Shown: piece after piece, positions 34,814 through 42,893 of the stretch
Layout of the letters: each line of letters begins with the position of its first letter
Numbering within the stretch: the stretch's first letter is position 1
Assembly: GCF_014635665.1 (NCBI RefSeq)
Contig: NZ_BMDG01000017.1
Coordinates: 1-64,000 of the forward strand
Direction of reading: 5' to 3'
From: Isoptericola cucumis
GTDB lineage: Bacteria > Actinomycetota > Actinomycetes > Actinomycetales > Cellulomonadaceae
Length of the DNA: 64,000 bases
Program-made: the position numbers and the translations under genes
The notes under the pieces: model-generated
Databases searched by the model: none
What the model saw: the letters and a program-made list of their open reading frames with translations, nothing else
What the model was told of the DNA's origin: nothing

Positions 34814-35791
34814 GTGAAGTACCTCCTGCGCAAGGTGCTGCTCTACGTGTTCATCGCCTGGGCCGCGCTGACGATGAACTTCCTCATCCCCCGCCTGATG
34901 CCCGGCGACCCGGTCTCGTTGCTGGTCGAGCGGCTCAACGGCCGGATCGACCCGGCGGCGATGTCCGCGATCGCGGAGAGCTACGGCATCACGGACGACC
35001 CCCTGCTGGTGCAGTACCTGGACTACCTCGGCTCCCTCGCGCGGGGCGACCTGGGCCTGTCGATCGGGCTCTATCCCGTGCCGGTCGCGGACATCGTCAT
35101 GGGCGCGCTCCCCTGGACGATCGGCCTCGTCGGCACGACCACGGTCATCAGCTTCGTGATCGGCACGGCTCTCGGGGTCGTCCTCGCGTGGCGGCGCGGG
35201 AAGCGCACCGACCTCCTCCTGCCCGGCCTGACGTTCCTCAACGCCGTCCCGTACTTCTGGATGGCGCTGATCCTGGTGCTCGTCTTCGCCGTGAACCTGG
35301 GCTGGTTCCCGGTCTCGCAGGCGTACACGCCGGGCCTGACCCCGGGCCTGACGCCCGAGTTCGTCGGCTCGGTGCTGTACCACGCGGTCCTGCCGGCGAT
35401 CACCATCATCATCGCGTCGTTCGCCGGCTGGGTGCTGAGCATGCGCAACATGACCGTGACCGTCCTCGGCGAGGACTACGTGACGATGGCCGAGGCCAAG
35501 GGGCTGCCGCGCCGGATGATCCGGCTCGACTACGCCGCGCGCAACGCGATCCTCCCGTCGGTGACCGGGTTCGCGCTCTCGCTCGGCGCCGTCGTCGGGG
35601 GCTCGATGCTGACGGAGGTCATCTTCAACTACCCCGGCGTCGGCTACACCCTCTTCCAGGCGGTCCAGAACCAGGACTTCCCCCTCATGCAGGGCCTGTT
35701 CCTCATCATCTCGCTCGCGGTGATCGCGGCGAACCTCATCGCGGACGTCGTGTACGTCTTCCTCGACCCGCGCACCCGGCAGGAGGGCTGA
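34814..35791 (+). CDS. ABC transporter permease (DppB/OppB type)
   Basis: A 325-residue permease with six helices, the N-terminal [32 protein letters not shown] of the family and the EAA loop [22 protein letters not shown]. It pairs with the permease half of the next protein. A GTG start at 34814 follows the binding-protein stop by 7 bp. Confidence 0.94.
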   Translation: MKYLLRKVLLYVFIAWAALTMNFLIPRLMPGDPVSLLVERLNGRIDPAAMSAIAESYGITDDPLLVQYLDYLGSLARGDLGLSIGLYPVPVADIVMGALPWTIGLVGTTTVISFVIGTALGVVLAWRRGKRTDLLLPGLTFLNAVPYFWMALILVLVFAVNLGWFPVSQAYTPGLTPGLTPEFVGSVLYHAVLPAITIIIASFAGWVLSMRNMTVTVLGEDYVTMAEAKGLPRRMIRLDYAARNAILPSVTGFALSLGAVVGGSMLTEVIFNYPGVGYTLFQAVQNQDFPLMQGLFLIISLAVIAANLIADVVYVFLDPRTRQEG

Positions 35792-35793
35792 GC

Positions 35794-37677
35794 ATGTCCC
35801 GAGCCACATCACGGGCCACGTCCCGGGCCACGTCACGAGCCACGTCACGGGCCACCCCACGCGCGATGACGCGGGCGATGTCACCGTCGACGCTGCTCCC
35901 GTCGTCCGGCAAGGTCCGGCTCGGCCTGGCCATCACGCTGTTCTTCGTGCTCCTCGCGGCGCTGGGCCCGCTGCTCACCGCCTACGACCCGCAGCAGAGC
36001 GGCCCGGACATCCTGCAGCCGCCGTCGGGCCAGCACTGGTTCGGCACCACGCAGACCGGGCAGGACGTGTTCTCCCAGTTCGTGCACGGCGCCCGGGTCT
36101 CGCTCGGCGTCGGGGTGGTCGCGGGGATCGTCTCGCAGGTGATCTCCGTGCTCGTCGGCATGATCGGCGGCTACTTCCGCGGCGCGACCGACGAGCTCCT
36201 CTACGTCCTCACCGCGGTGTTCCTCGTGGTGCCGGGCATGCCGCTCCTCATCGTCCTCACCGGCTACCTCCCGTCCCGCGGGATGGTGTCGGTCGCGCTC
36301 GTCATCGCCATCACGTCCTGGGCGGGGTCCGCGCGGGTGCTGCGCGCCCAGACGATGTCGCTGCGCCGGCGCGACTTCGTGGAGGCGGCTCGCGCGACCG
36401 GCGAGTCGCGCACCCGGATCATCTTCTCCGAGGTCATGCCGAACGCCCTGCCGCTGGTCGCGTCGGGCTTCCTGTTCTCCGTGATCACGGCGGTGCTCTC
36501 CGAGGCGGGGCTGTCGTTCCTCGGGCTCGGGTCGCTGACCACCACCAGCTGGGGGTCGATGCTCTACTTCGCGCAGAGCGCCCAGGCCTTCCTCTACGGC
36601 GCCTGGTGGTGGTTCGTCCCGCCCGGGCTCGCGATCGCTGTCGTCGGCGCGGGCCTGGCCCTCATCAACTTCGGGATCGACGAGTTCGCCAACCCTCGCC
36701 TGCGCACCGGCAGGAGCCGGCGTCGGCCGGTGCGGCGGTCCGGTCCCGTCGCGGCCGCGCTCGCCGCGGCGACCACGGCCCCGGAGGTCCGGGAGCCCGA
36801 GTCGTCGGAGCCCACCGACCCCGGCCCCCAGGTCCGGCCGGCGGACGTCGCGGGCGACCCCGTCGTCTCGGTCCGCGACCTCGTGGTCGAGTACGACACG
36901 CCCGACGGCCGGGTGCGCGCGGTGGACGACGTGTCCCTCACGCTGCACCGCGGCGAGGTCCTGGGGCTGGCCGGCGAGTCCGGCTCCGGCAAGTCGACGC
37001 TCACCAACGCCGTCACCCGGCTGCTGCGCACCCCCGCCGAGGTCACGGCCGGGTCGATCACCTACCACCGCAGGTCGCGGGACGGCTCCCGCCGCGAGGA
37101 CGTCGACCTCCTGGGCCTGCCCGACGACGAGCTGCGCGTCCTGCGCTGGAGCGAGATCGCGATCGTCTTCCAGAGCGCCATGAACGCCCTCAACCCGGTC
37201 ACCCGGGTGTCGGCCCAGTTCGACGACGTGGTCCGCGTCCACCGGCCCACCATGCCCGCCGCCGACCGCCGGGCGCTCGCGGTGCAGATGCTGCAGAAGG
37301 TGGGCATCGAGCCCGACCGGGTGGACGCCTACCCGCACGAGCTGTCCGGGGGGATGAAGCAGCGTGTCGCCATCGCGATCGCGCTCGTGCTCGAGCCCGA
37401 GGTCATCGTCATGGACGAGCCGACCACCGCGCTCGACCTGCTGGTCCAGCGCGAGGTGCTCGACCAGGTCATGCGGCTGCGCGACGAGTACGGGTTCGCG
37501 ATCGTCTTCACCACCCACGACCTCGCCCTGCTGCTGGAGATCGCGGACTCCATCGCCGTGATGCAGACCGGCCGGCTCGTCGAGTACGGCCCCGCGCTCG
37601 AGCTGTACACCGACGCCCGCCACCCGTACACGCGCGCGCTGCTGCGCTCGCTCGCCGACCTGGGAGCCCTCCTGTGA
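35794..37677 (+). CDS. fused ABC permease (DppC type) and ATPase (DppD type)
   Basis: A 627-residue fusion of two usually separate subunits. Residues 1-29 are seven repeats of (S/P/T)RA(T/M). Residues about 40-310 are a DppC-like permease with EAA loop [25 protein letters not shown] charged linker follows to about 350, then an ATPase with Walker [10 protein letters not shown], signature [15 protein letters not shown] and Walker [13 protein letters not shown]. Other ATGs (35866, 35878) lie in the repeat, so the N-terminus may be shorter. It is read continuously with no sign of a lost stop. Its stop overlaps the next gene (GTGA). Confidence 0.93.
   Translation: MSRATSRATSRATSRATSRATPRAMTRAMSPSTLLPSSGKVRLGLAITLFFVLLAALGPLLTAYDPQQSGPDILQPPSGQHWFGTTQTGQDVFSQFVHGARVSLGVGVVAGIVSQVISVLVGMIGGYFRGATDELLYVLTAVFLVVPGMPLLIVLTGYLPSRGMVSVALVIAITSWAGSARVLRAQTMSLRRRDFVEAARATGESRTRIIFSEVMPNALPLVASGFLFSVITAVLSEAGLSFLGLGSLTTTSWGSMLYFAQSAQAFLYGAWWWFVPPGLAIAVVGAGLALINFGIDEFANPRLRTGRSRRRPVRRSGPVAAALAAATTAPEVREPESSEPTDPGPQVRPADVAGDPVVSVRDLVVEYDTPDGRVRAVDDVSLTLHRGEVLGLAGESGSGKSTLTNAVTRLLRTPAEVTAGSITYHRRSRDGSRREDVDLLGLPDDELRVLRWSEIAIVFQSAMNALNPVTRVSAQFDDVVRVHRPTMPAADRRALAVQMLQKVGIEPDRVDAYPHELSGGMKQRVAIAIALVLEPEVIVMDEPTTALDLLVQREVLDQVMRLRDEYGFAIVFTTHDLALLLEIADSIAVMQTGRLVEYGPALELYTDARHPYTRALLRSLADLGALL
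35797..35880 (+). repeat. seven 12-bp coding repeats, SRAT type
   Basis: Five near-identical 12-bp units (TCACGGGCCACG type, 35797-35856) and two diverged ones (35857-35880) encode SRAT x5, PRAM and TRAM at the start of the permease-ATPase fusion. Copy number could change by slippage without breaking the frame. Confidence 0.9.
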
Positions 37678-38522
37678 GCACCACGACCACCAAACGCCCC
37701 GGACCCGCCACCGGCGAGGTGGTGCTCGAGGCGCACGACCTGGTCAAGGACTTCCGGGGCAAGCGTGCCGGGCTCCGTCGCACGCGGTTCCGCGCCGTCG
37801 ACCACGTCTCGCTGGCGCTGCGCACCGGCCAGGTGACGGCGCTCGTGGGACAGTCCGGCTCCGGCAAGAGCACGGTCGGGCGGCTGCTCGCACGTCTCGT
37901 GCCGGCGACCTCCGGGGAGATCCTGCTGCGCGGGCGTCCGGTCACGGCGACCCACGGCCGCCGCTTCGTGGAGTACACCTCGACGGTGCAGATGACCCTG
38001 CAGGACCCCTTCGCGTCGCTCAACCCCGTGCACCGGATCTCCCACGTGCTGGAACGGAGCCTGCGCATCCACGGTCACGCCGCCACCGCCGAGGAGGTGG
38101 AGCACCAGAGCCTCGAGCTCCTGCGCCGGGTGAACCTCACGCCGCCCGAGCGGTACCTGCACCGGTTCCCGCACGAGCTGTCGGGTGGCGAGCGGCAGCG
38201 GGTCTCGTTCGCCCGGGCCCTCGCGGCACAGCCGCAGGTGCTGCTCGCGGACGAGCCGGTGTCGATGCTGGACGTGACGATCCGCAAGGAGATCCTCGAC
38301 CTGCTCGCCGACCTGCGCCGCACCGAGGACCTCGCGGTCCTCTACATCACCCACGACCTCGGCTCCGCCCGCGCCTACTCCGACGACACGGTCGTGATGT
38401 ATCACGGCCAGGTCGTCGAGCGCGGGCCGAGCCACGAGGTGATCGACGACCCCCAGCACGAGTACACCCGGCGGCTGCTCGCCGCAGCGCCGAACCCGCG
38501 GCGGCGGCTCGACGCCCGCTGA
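37674..38522 (+). CDS. ABC transporter ATPase (DppF type)
   Basis: A 282-residue ATPase with Walker [11 protein letters not shown]-loop [14 protein letters not shown], signature [16 protein letters not shown], Walker [13 protein letters not shown] and the C-terminal oligopeptide-transporter extension ending AAPNPRRR. With the fused ATPase it forms the heterodimeric motor of the importer. The GTG at 37674 overlaps the preceding stop. Confidence 0.94.
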   Translation: MSTTTTKRPGPATGEVVLEAHDLVKDFRGKRAGLRRTRFRAVDHVSLALRTGQVTALVGQSGSGKSTVGRLLARLVPATSGEILLRGRPVTATHGRRFVEYTSTVQMTLQDPFASLNPVHRISHVLERSLRIHGHAATAEEVEHQSLELLRRVNLTPPERYLHRFPHELSGGERQRVSFARALAAQPQVLLADEPVSMLDVTIRKEILDLLADLRRTEDLAVLYITHDLGSARAYSDDTVVMYHGQVVERGPSHEVIDDPQHEYTRRLLAAAPNPRRRLDAR

Positions 38523-38531
38523 CCCGGGCCG

Positions 38532-38707
38532 TCAGTCGCGGAACGCGTGCCAGCAGATGTCGTCGCGGCGGCGCTGGCCGTCCAGGACGAGGTCGCGCAC
38601 CGCCGCGGCGCCGAGGTCGTGGGCAGGCGGTGGTGCTCGTCGGTCAGGGTGCCGCCGCGGCGCAGCGTGACGAGCCGGGGGTCTCGGTCGGTCGGGAGGA
38701 TCGGCAT
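38532..38707 (-). pseudogene. collapsed immunity-protein gene: first and last segments joined
   Basis: The ATG at 38707 begins PILPTDRDPRLVTLRRGGTLTDEHHRL, which matches the start of a widespread actinobacterial putative immunity protein family. One frame on, the sequence reads AHDLGAAAVRDLVLDGQRRRDDICWHAFRD and stops at 38532, which matches the C-terminal end of the same family. The middle, usually about 100 residues, is missing and the junction is out of frame. It is therefore an internal deletion relic. Family recognition is from memory of its conserved ends. Confidence 0.6.
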
Positions 38708-38749
38708 GTGCCCAACCGACCGGCCGGGCCGTCGTGCTGCGCCTGCGCC

Positions 38750-39112
38750 CTACGCCGCGGTGCTGCCGCGCAGGATCGAGGACATCTTCTTGCCGCGCGC
38801 GACCTCGTCGACCAGCTTGTCCATCCAGCGGATCCGCTGCATGAGCAGGTCGGTGATCTCCTCGACCCGGACGCCGCAGATGACGCCCGTGATGAGGACG
38901 GCGTCCGGGTTCATGGCCGGTGCCTCGGCGAAGAACGTCTCGAGGTCGACCTCGTCGGCGACCGCCCTGGCGAGACCCGGCCCGTCATAACCGGTGAGCC
39001 AGGTGAGGACACGGTCGAGGTCGGCCGTGCTGCGGTCCTTGCGCTCCACCTTCTGCACGTACATCGGGTAGATGCTGGCGAACGTCATCCGCCGGATCCG
39101 GTCCGCGACCAT
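38750..39112 (-). CDS. DUF2200 family protein
   Basis: A 120-residue protein with the DUF2200 pattern RIRRMTFASIYPMYVQKVERK, LTWLTGYD, ETFFAEAPAMNPDAVLITGVICGVRVEEI and a terminal RIRWMDKLVDEVARGKKM. Function unknown. The ATG at 39112 follows GAGGAGG at 5 nt. Confidence 0.9.
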   Translation of the reverse strand: MVADRIRRMTFASIYPMYVQKVERKDRSTADLDRVLTWLTGYDGPGLARAVADEVDLETFFAEAPAMNPDAVLITGVICGVRVEEITDLLMQRIRWMDKLVDEVARGKKMSSILRGSTAA

Positions 39113-39122
39113 CGTCGCCTCC

Positions 39123-39165
39123 TCGTGGTGCCGCACCTCGTGGTGCCGTGTTCTTCGTGGTGCCG
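39123..39165. repeat. three short direct repeats upstream of the DUF2200 gene
   Basis: TCGTGGTGCCG occurs at 39123-39133, 39138-39148 and 39155-39165, spaced by 15 and 17 bp. They lie in the 83-bp gap between the DUF2200 and DUF6580 genes. Possibly a regulator site or remnants of slippage. Confidence 0.5.
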
Positions 39166-39195
39166 TTCTTCGCGCTCCCCGCTGGGAGGCTACTG

Positions 39196-39816
39196 CTACT
39201 GGTGCGCCGCGCGCGGCAGGGCCGCGACGACCGTGGTGCGCTCGAGGCGCCCGGTCAGCGCCACCAGCCCGGCGGCGAGCGGCAGCAGCACCAGGTTGCC
39301 GAGCAGCATCGGGCGCAGGAACGGCAGCCCGGACACGTAGCTGGCCAGCAGGCCGTCGATCCCCGCCGGGTAGAAGGTGCCGCGGCCGAGCCACCACACC
39401 CCGGCGTTGGTCCACAGGTAGAAGAACAGGGAGCTGCCCACGCCGAAGCCCAGCGCGCTGACGAGCCGCGCGCCGGAGCCGCGCACCCGGCCGGCCCACC
39501 AGGCGCCGACGCCGATCACGGCCCACGCCGTCCAGGTGAACACCAGCACGTTCGAGTTGCCGAGCAGCACGTCGCTCAGCGCGACCACCACCAGGGGCGC
39601 GAGCATCGCGAGCCGGTGACGCAGCAGGCCCGCGGCGGCGAAGGCCGCGGCCGTCGACAGCTCGAGGTTCGGCGGGGCACCGAGGTCGTCCTTCACCAGG
39701 CGCCAGGCCACCGCGCCCGCGACGAGCAGCACGGCCAGCGCCGGGCGCCACCAGCGGCCGACGAGGTCGCGGGCGCCCAGCGGGGCGTCCAGACGTGGGG
39801 CGTGCGCAGACGTCAC
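39196..39816 (-). CDS. DUF6580-type membrane protein (possible transport subunit)
   Basis: A 206-residue protein with five or six helices: RWWRPALAVLLVAGAVAWRL, LSTAAAFAAAGLL, LAPLVVVALSDVLLGN, VFTWTAWAVIGVGAWWAG, GSSLFFYLWTNAGVWW and FLRPMLLGNLVLLPLAAGLVAL. The pattern matches DUF6580, which resembles S components of ECF vitamin transporters. The GTG at 39816 overlaps the stop of the lipoprotein gene. No energising ATPase is adjacent. Confidence 0.75.
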   Translation of the reverse strand: MTSAHAPRLDAPLGARDLVGRWWRPALAVLLVAGAVAWRLVKDDLGAPPNLELSTAAAFAAAGLLRHRLAMLAPLVVVALSDVLLGNSNVLVFTWTAWAVIGVGAWWAGRVRGSGARLVSALGFGVGSSLFFYLWTNAGVWWLGRGTFYPAGIDGLLASYVSGLPFLRPMLLGNLVLLPLAAGLVALTGRLERTTVVAALPRAAHQ

Positions 39817-40226
39817 TTGATCTCCTCGAGCTTCCAGGTGATGGTCTGGCCGTCCTTCGTCTTCAGGGAGCCGGCGCCGACCTGGGCCGCCTCGTCGTCG
39901 ACGTACAGTGCCCAGAACTCGGTCTCGGGATCGGCCTCCCGGCCGCGGATGGCGGTGACGTAGGCGTTCTCGCCCTTCCCCTGCACCTGGGCCTGCGGGT
40001 CGTTCTCCTCGAGCAGCTCGAGCGCCGAGCGCCCGTCCTCGCCCGCGTAGGAGAACTCGCTGAGGTTCTCCGCGACGTGCTCGCTCGGGTCGACCGAGAC
40101 CGTCGGGCTCGCGGACGCGGCGGGGGCGTCGTCGGACCCGGAGCAGCCGGCCAGCAGGCCGACCGCCAGGACCGCCGCCGGAAGGCTCGCCAGGGCGCGC
40201 CGATGAAGGGGGTGGGTGATCGTCAC
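39813..40226 (-). CDS. DUF4430-type lipoprotein
   Basis: A 137-residue lipoprotein with lipobox LAVGLLAGCSGSDD and a C-terminal domain with SALELLEENDPQAQVQ, a GRE...FWALYVDDEAAQVGAGSL block and ending in ITWKLEEIK, typical of DUF4430, a domain also found in cobalamin-binding proteins. It is coupled to the DUF6580 membrane gene, so a capture protein plus translocator pair is plausible. The GTG start has a TAATCT box 6 nt upstream, a leaderless arrangement. Confidence 0.82.
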   Translation of the reverse strand: MTITHPLHRRALASLPAAVLAVGLLAGCSGSDDAPAASASPTVSVDPSEHVAENLSEFSYAGEDGRSALELLEENDPQAQVQGKGENAYVTAIRGREADPETEFWALYVDDEAAQVGAGSLKTKDGQTITWKLEEIK

Positions 40227-40317
40227 GCCCCGAGATTACCCGGACCGCCGCGCCGCTCGCCCGGCGATCCACACCTCGGTCGTGCCGCGGCCCGCGCGCA
40301 ACGGGCCGGCCGACGGG

Positions 40318-42444
40318 TCACACGTCGATGCGCGAGTGGTCCAGCGTCTGCGCGCCGGCCACGATGAACTCCTTGCGGGGCGCGACGTCGCTGCCCATCA
40401 GCAGCTCGAAGACCCGTTCGGCCGCCTCGGCGTGCTCCACCGTGACCCGGCGCAGCGTGCGGTGCCGGGGGTCCATCGTCGTCTCGGCGAGCTGGTCGGC
40501 GTCCATCTCCCCCAGGCCCTTGTACCGCTGGATGTCCTCCTTGTAGCGGCGCCCGGCGCGGTCGAGCTTCTTGAGCGTCGCCGTCAGCTCGGCCTCCGAG
40601 TACGTGTACAGGTACTCGTTCTTGCGTCGCCCCGAACCGATCACCTCGACGCGGTGCAGCGGCGGCACGGCGGCGAACACCCGGCCCCCCTCGAGCATCG
40701 GGCGCATGTACCGGTAGAAGAGCGTCAGCAGCAGCGTGCGGATGTGCGCGCCGTCGACGTCGGCGTCCGTCATCAGCACGATCTTGCCGTAGCGCGCCGC
40801 GTCGAGCTCGAACGACCGACCGGAGCCCGCGCCGATGACCTGGATGATCGCCGCGCACTCGACGTTGCGCAGCATGTCGCTGATCGACGCCTTCTGGACG
40901 TTGAGGATCTTGCCGCGGATCGGCAGCAGCGCCTGGAAGTCGGACGACCGGGCGAGCTTGGCCGTGCCGAGGGCGCTGTCTCCCTCGACGATGAAGAGCT
41001 CGCTGCGGTTGACGTCGTCGCTGCGGCAGTCGGCCAGCTTCGCCGGCAGCGAGGACGACTCCAGCGCGTTCTTGCGCCGCGAGATCTCCTTCTGCTTGCG
41101 CGCGGTGACGCGGGCCCGCATCTCGGCGACGACCTTCTCGAGCAGCAGCGCCGACTGCGCCTTCTCGTCCCGCTTCGTGGAGGTGAGCAGCGCGCCGAGC
41201 TCCTTCTCCACCACCCGCGAGACGATGCCGCGCACCGGCGCGGTGCCGAGGACCTCCTTGGTCTGCCCCTCGAACTGCGGCTCCGCCAGACGGACGGTCA
41301 CGACGGCGGTCAGCCCGGCCAGGACGTCGTCCTTCTCGATGCGCTCCGCCGCGTCCTTGGTCGAGACCTTGAGCCGGCGCGCGTTCGCCTCGATCTGCTT
41401 GCGCACCGTCTTGAGCAGGCCCTGCTCGAACCCGGCGTGGTGCGACCCACCCTTCGGCGTCGCGATGATGTTCACGAAGGTGCGCAGCTCCGTCTCGTAG
41501 CCCCCGCCCCAGCGGAGCGCCACGTCCACCTCGCACTCGCGCTGCACCTCCTGCGGCGTCATGTGGCCGCGGGAGTCGAGCACGGGCACCGTCTCGCTGA
41601 AGTGCCCCTTGCCCTGCAGCCGCCACGTCGACGTGACCGGGGCGTCCGGCGCGAGGAACTCGACGAAGTCGACGGCGCCGCCCGAGTGCTGGAACACCTC
41701 CTCGTAGGGGCCGGACTCCCCCGGCGTGCCCGGCAGGCCGCGCTCGTCGCGCACCGTGAGCTTGAGGCCGGGCACGAGGAACGTCGTCTGGCGGGCGCGC
41801 GTGACCAGCTCGTCGTAGCTGAACACCGCCGACTTCGGGAAGACCTGCCGGTCCGCCCAGTAGCGCACCCGGGTGCCGGTGACACCGCGCTTGACCTTGC
41901 CGACGACGGCCAGCTCGCTGTGGTCGGTGAACGGGGTGAACGGGGACTCCGGCGACGGGCCCGTCGCCGGGTCGGAGAACACGCCCGGCTCGCCGCGGTG
42001 GAACGTCATCCGGTAGGTCTTGCCGCCGAGGTCGACCTCGGCGTCCAGGCGCGCGGAGAGCGCGTTGACCACCGAGGCACCGACGCCGTGCAGGCCGCCC
42101 GAGGCCGTGTACGAGCCGCCGCCGAACTTGCCGCCGGCGTGCAGCTTGGTGAAGACGACCTCGACGCCCGACAGCCCCGTCTTGGGCTCGACGTCGACGG
42201 GGATGCCGCGCCCGTCGTCCTCGACCGTGACCGACGAGTCCGCGTGCAGCACGACGCGGATCGTCGTCGCGTGGCCGCCCAGGGCCTCGTCGACCGAGTT
42301 GTCGATGATCTCCCACAGGCAGTGCATGAGGCCGCGCGAGTCGGTGGACCCGACGTACATGCCGGGGCGCTTGCGGACCGCCTCGAGGCCCTCGAGGACG
42401 GTCAGGTGGCGCGCGGTGTACCCGGACTCGGAGGTGGCAGTCAC
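40318..42444 (-). CDS. parE: type IIA topoisomerase B subunit (ParE / second GyrB)
   Basis: A 708-residue ATPase subunit. The GHKL domain has VRKRPGMYVGSTDSRGLMH, EIIDNSVDEAL, DGRGIPVD and the TKLHAGGKFGGGSYTASGGLHGVGASVVNALS block. The Toprim domain has EGDSALGTAKLAR, PIRGKILNVQKA and MTDADVDGAHIRTLLLTLFYRYM, and the C-terminal end RRYKEDIQRYKGLGEMDADQL is conserved. It lies near sigA as in many actinobacteria, so it is the chromosome-segregation type. The GTG at 42444 has a TACCCT box 7 nt upstream and no Shine-Dalgarno. Confidence 0.93.
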   Translation of the reverse strand: MTATSESGYTARHLTVLEGLEAVRKRPGMYVGSTDSRGLMHCLWEIIDNSVDEALGGHATTIRVVLHADSSVTVEDDGRGIPVDVEPKTGLSGVEVVFTKLHAGGKFGGGSYTASGGLHGVGASVVNALSARLDAEVDLGGKTYRMTFHRGEPGVFSDPATGPSPESPFTPFTDHSELAVVGKVKRGVTGTRVRYWADRQVFPKSAVFSYDELVTRARQTTFLVPGLKLTVRDERGLPGTPGESGPYEEVFQHSGGAVDFVEFLAPDAPVTSTWRLQGKGHFSETVPVLDSRGHMTPQEVQRECEVDVALRWGGGYETELRTFVNIIATPKGGSHHAGFEQGLLKTVRKQIEANARRLKVSTKDAAERIEKDDVLAGLTAVVTVRLAEPQFEGQTKEVLGTAPVRGIVSRVVEKELGALLTSTKRDEKAQSALLLEKVVAEMRARVTARKQKEISRRKNALESSSLPAKLADCRSDDVNRSELFIVEGDSALGTAKLARSSDFQALLPIRGKILNVQKASISDMLRNVECAAIIQVIGAGSGRSFELDAARYGKIVLMTDADVDGAHIRTLLLTLFYRYMRPMLEGGRVFAAVPPLHRVEVIGSGRRKNEYLYTYSEAELTATLKKLDRAGRRYKEDIQRYKGLGEMDADQLAETTMDPRHRTLRRVTVEHAEAAERVFELLMGSDVAPRKEFIVAGAQTLDHSRIDV

Positions 42445-42560
42445 GGGAACGAGGGTAGACGACCCGAACAGGTGTTCCGTGTGGCCCACGCCGCTATGCC
42501 CGGAGCGAACCCGCCCCGCGGCCGGGATGCTCCGCGGCGGGGGGATGGTTGGATGGTCAT

Positions 42561-42776
42561 GTGAGCACCACGACGATCGAACCGAGCCAGCCGCTGACCG
42601 CCGCCGACCGCTGCGACCGCTGCGGCGCCCAGGCGTACGTTCGCGTGGTCATGCCCGTCGGAGAGCTCCTCTTCTGCGGGCACCACGCACGTGCGCACGC
42701 GGACGCCTACGCGGACGTCGCGACCCACGTCCAGGACGAGACCGACAAGCTGCACGCCGAGCACGGCGCGGGCTGA
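42561..42776 (+). CDS. small zinc-finger-like protein DUF7455
   Basis: A 71-residue protein with DRCDRCGAQAYVRVVMPVG followed by LLFCGHHARAHADAY, giving CxxC and CxHH-type ligands. It matches the short conserved actinobacterial proteins that sit between the sigA and parE/gyrB genes. Function unknown. The GTG at 42561 is probably leaderless (TTGGAT 6 nt before). Confidence 0.88.
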   Translation: MSTTTIEPSQPLTAADRCDRCGAQAYVRVVMPVGELLFCGHHARAHADAYADVATHVQDETDKLHAEHGAG

Positions 42777-42844
42777 GGTCCCCCGGACGGCAGGCCTGCG
42801 GGCCCCGTCCCGACGGACACAGCACCACGCAGCACGACACACCA

Positions 42845-42877
42845 GGAGCCCCGCGCCGCAGGTCGGCGCGGGGCTCC
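42845..42877. terminator. bidirectional terminator between DUF7455 and the GH2 gene
   Basis: GGAGCCCCGCGCCG (42845-42858) pairs perfectly with CGGCGCGGGGCTCC (42864-42877) around 5 nt, between two convergent genes. Confidence 0.85.
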
Positions 42878-42893
42878 GGTGCGTCCGGGCTCG

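Noticed and set aside
35797-35880. SRAT repeats considered as a CRISPR-like array
   Set aside because: Units are contiguous 12-mers in coding frame with no spacers.
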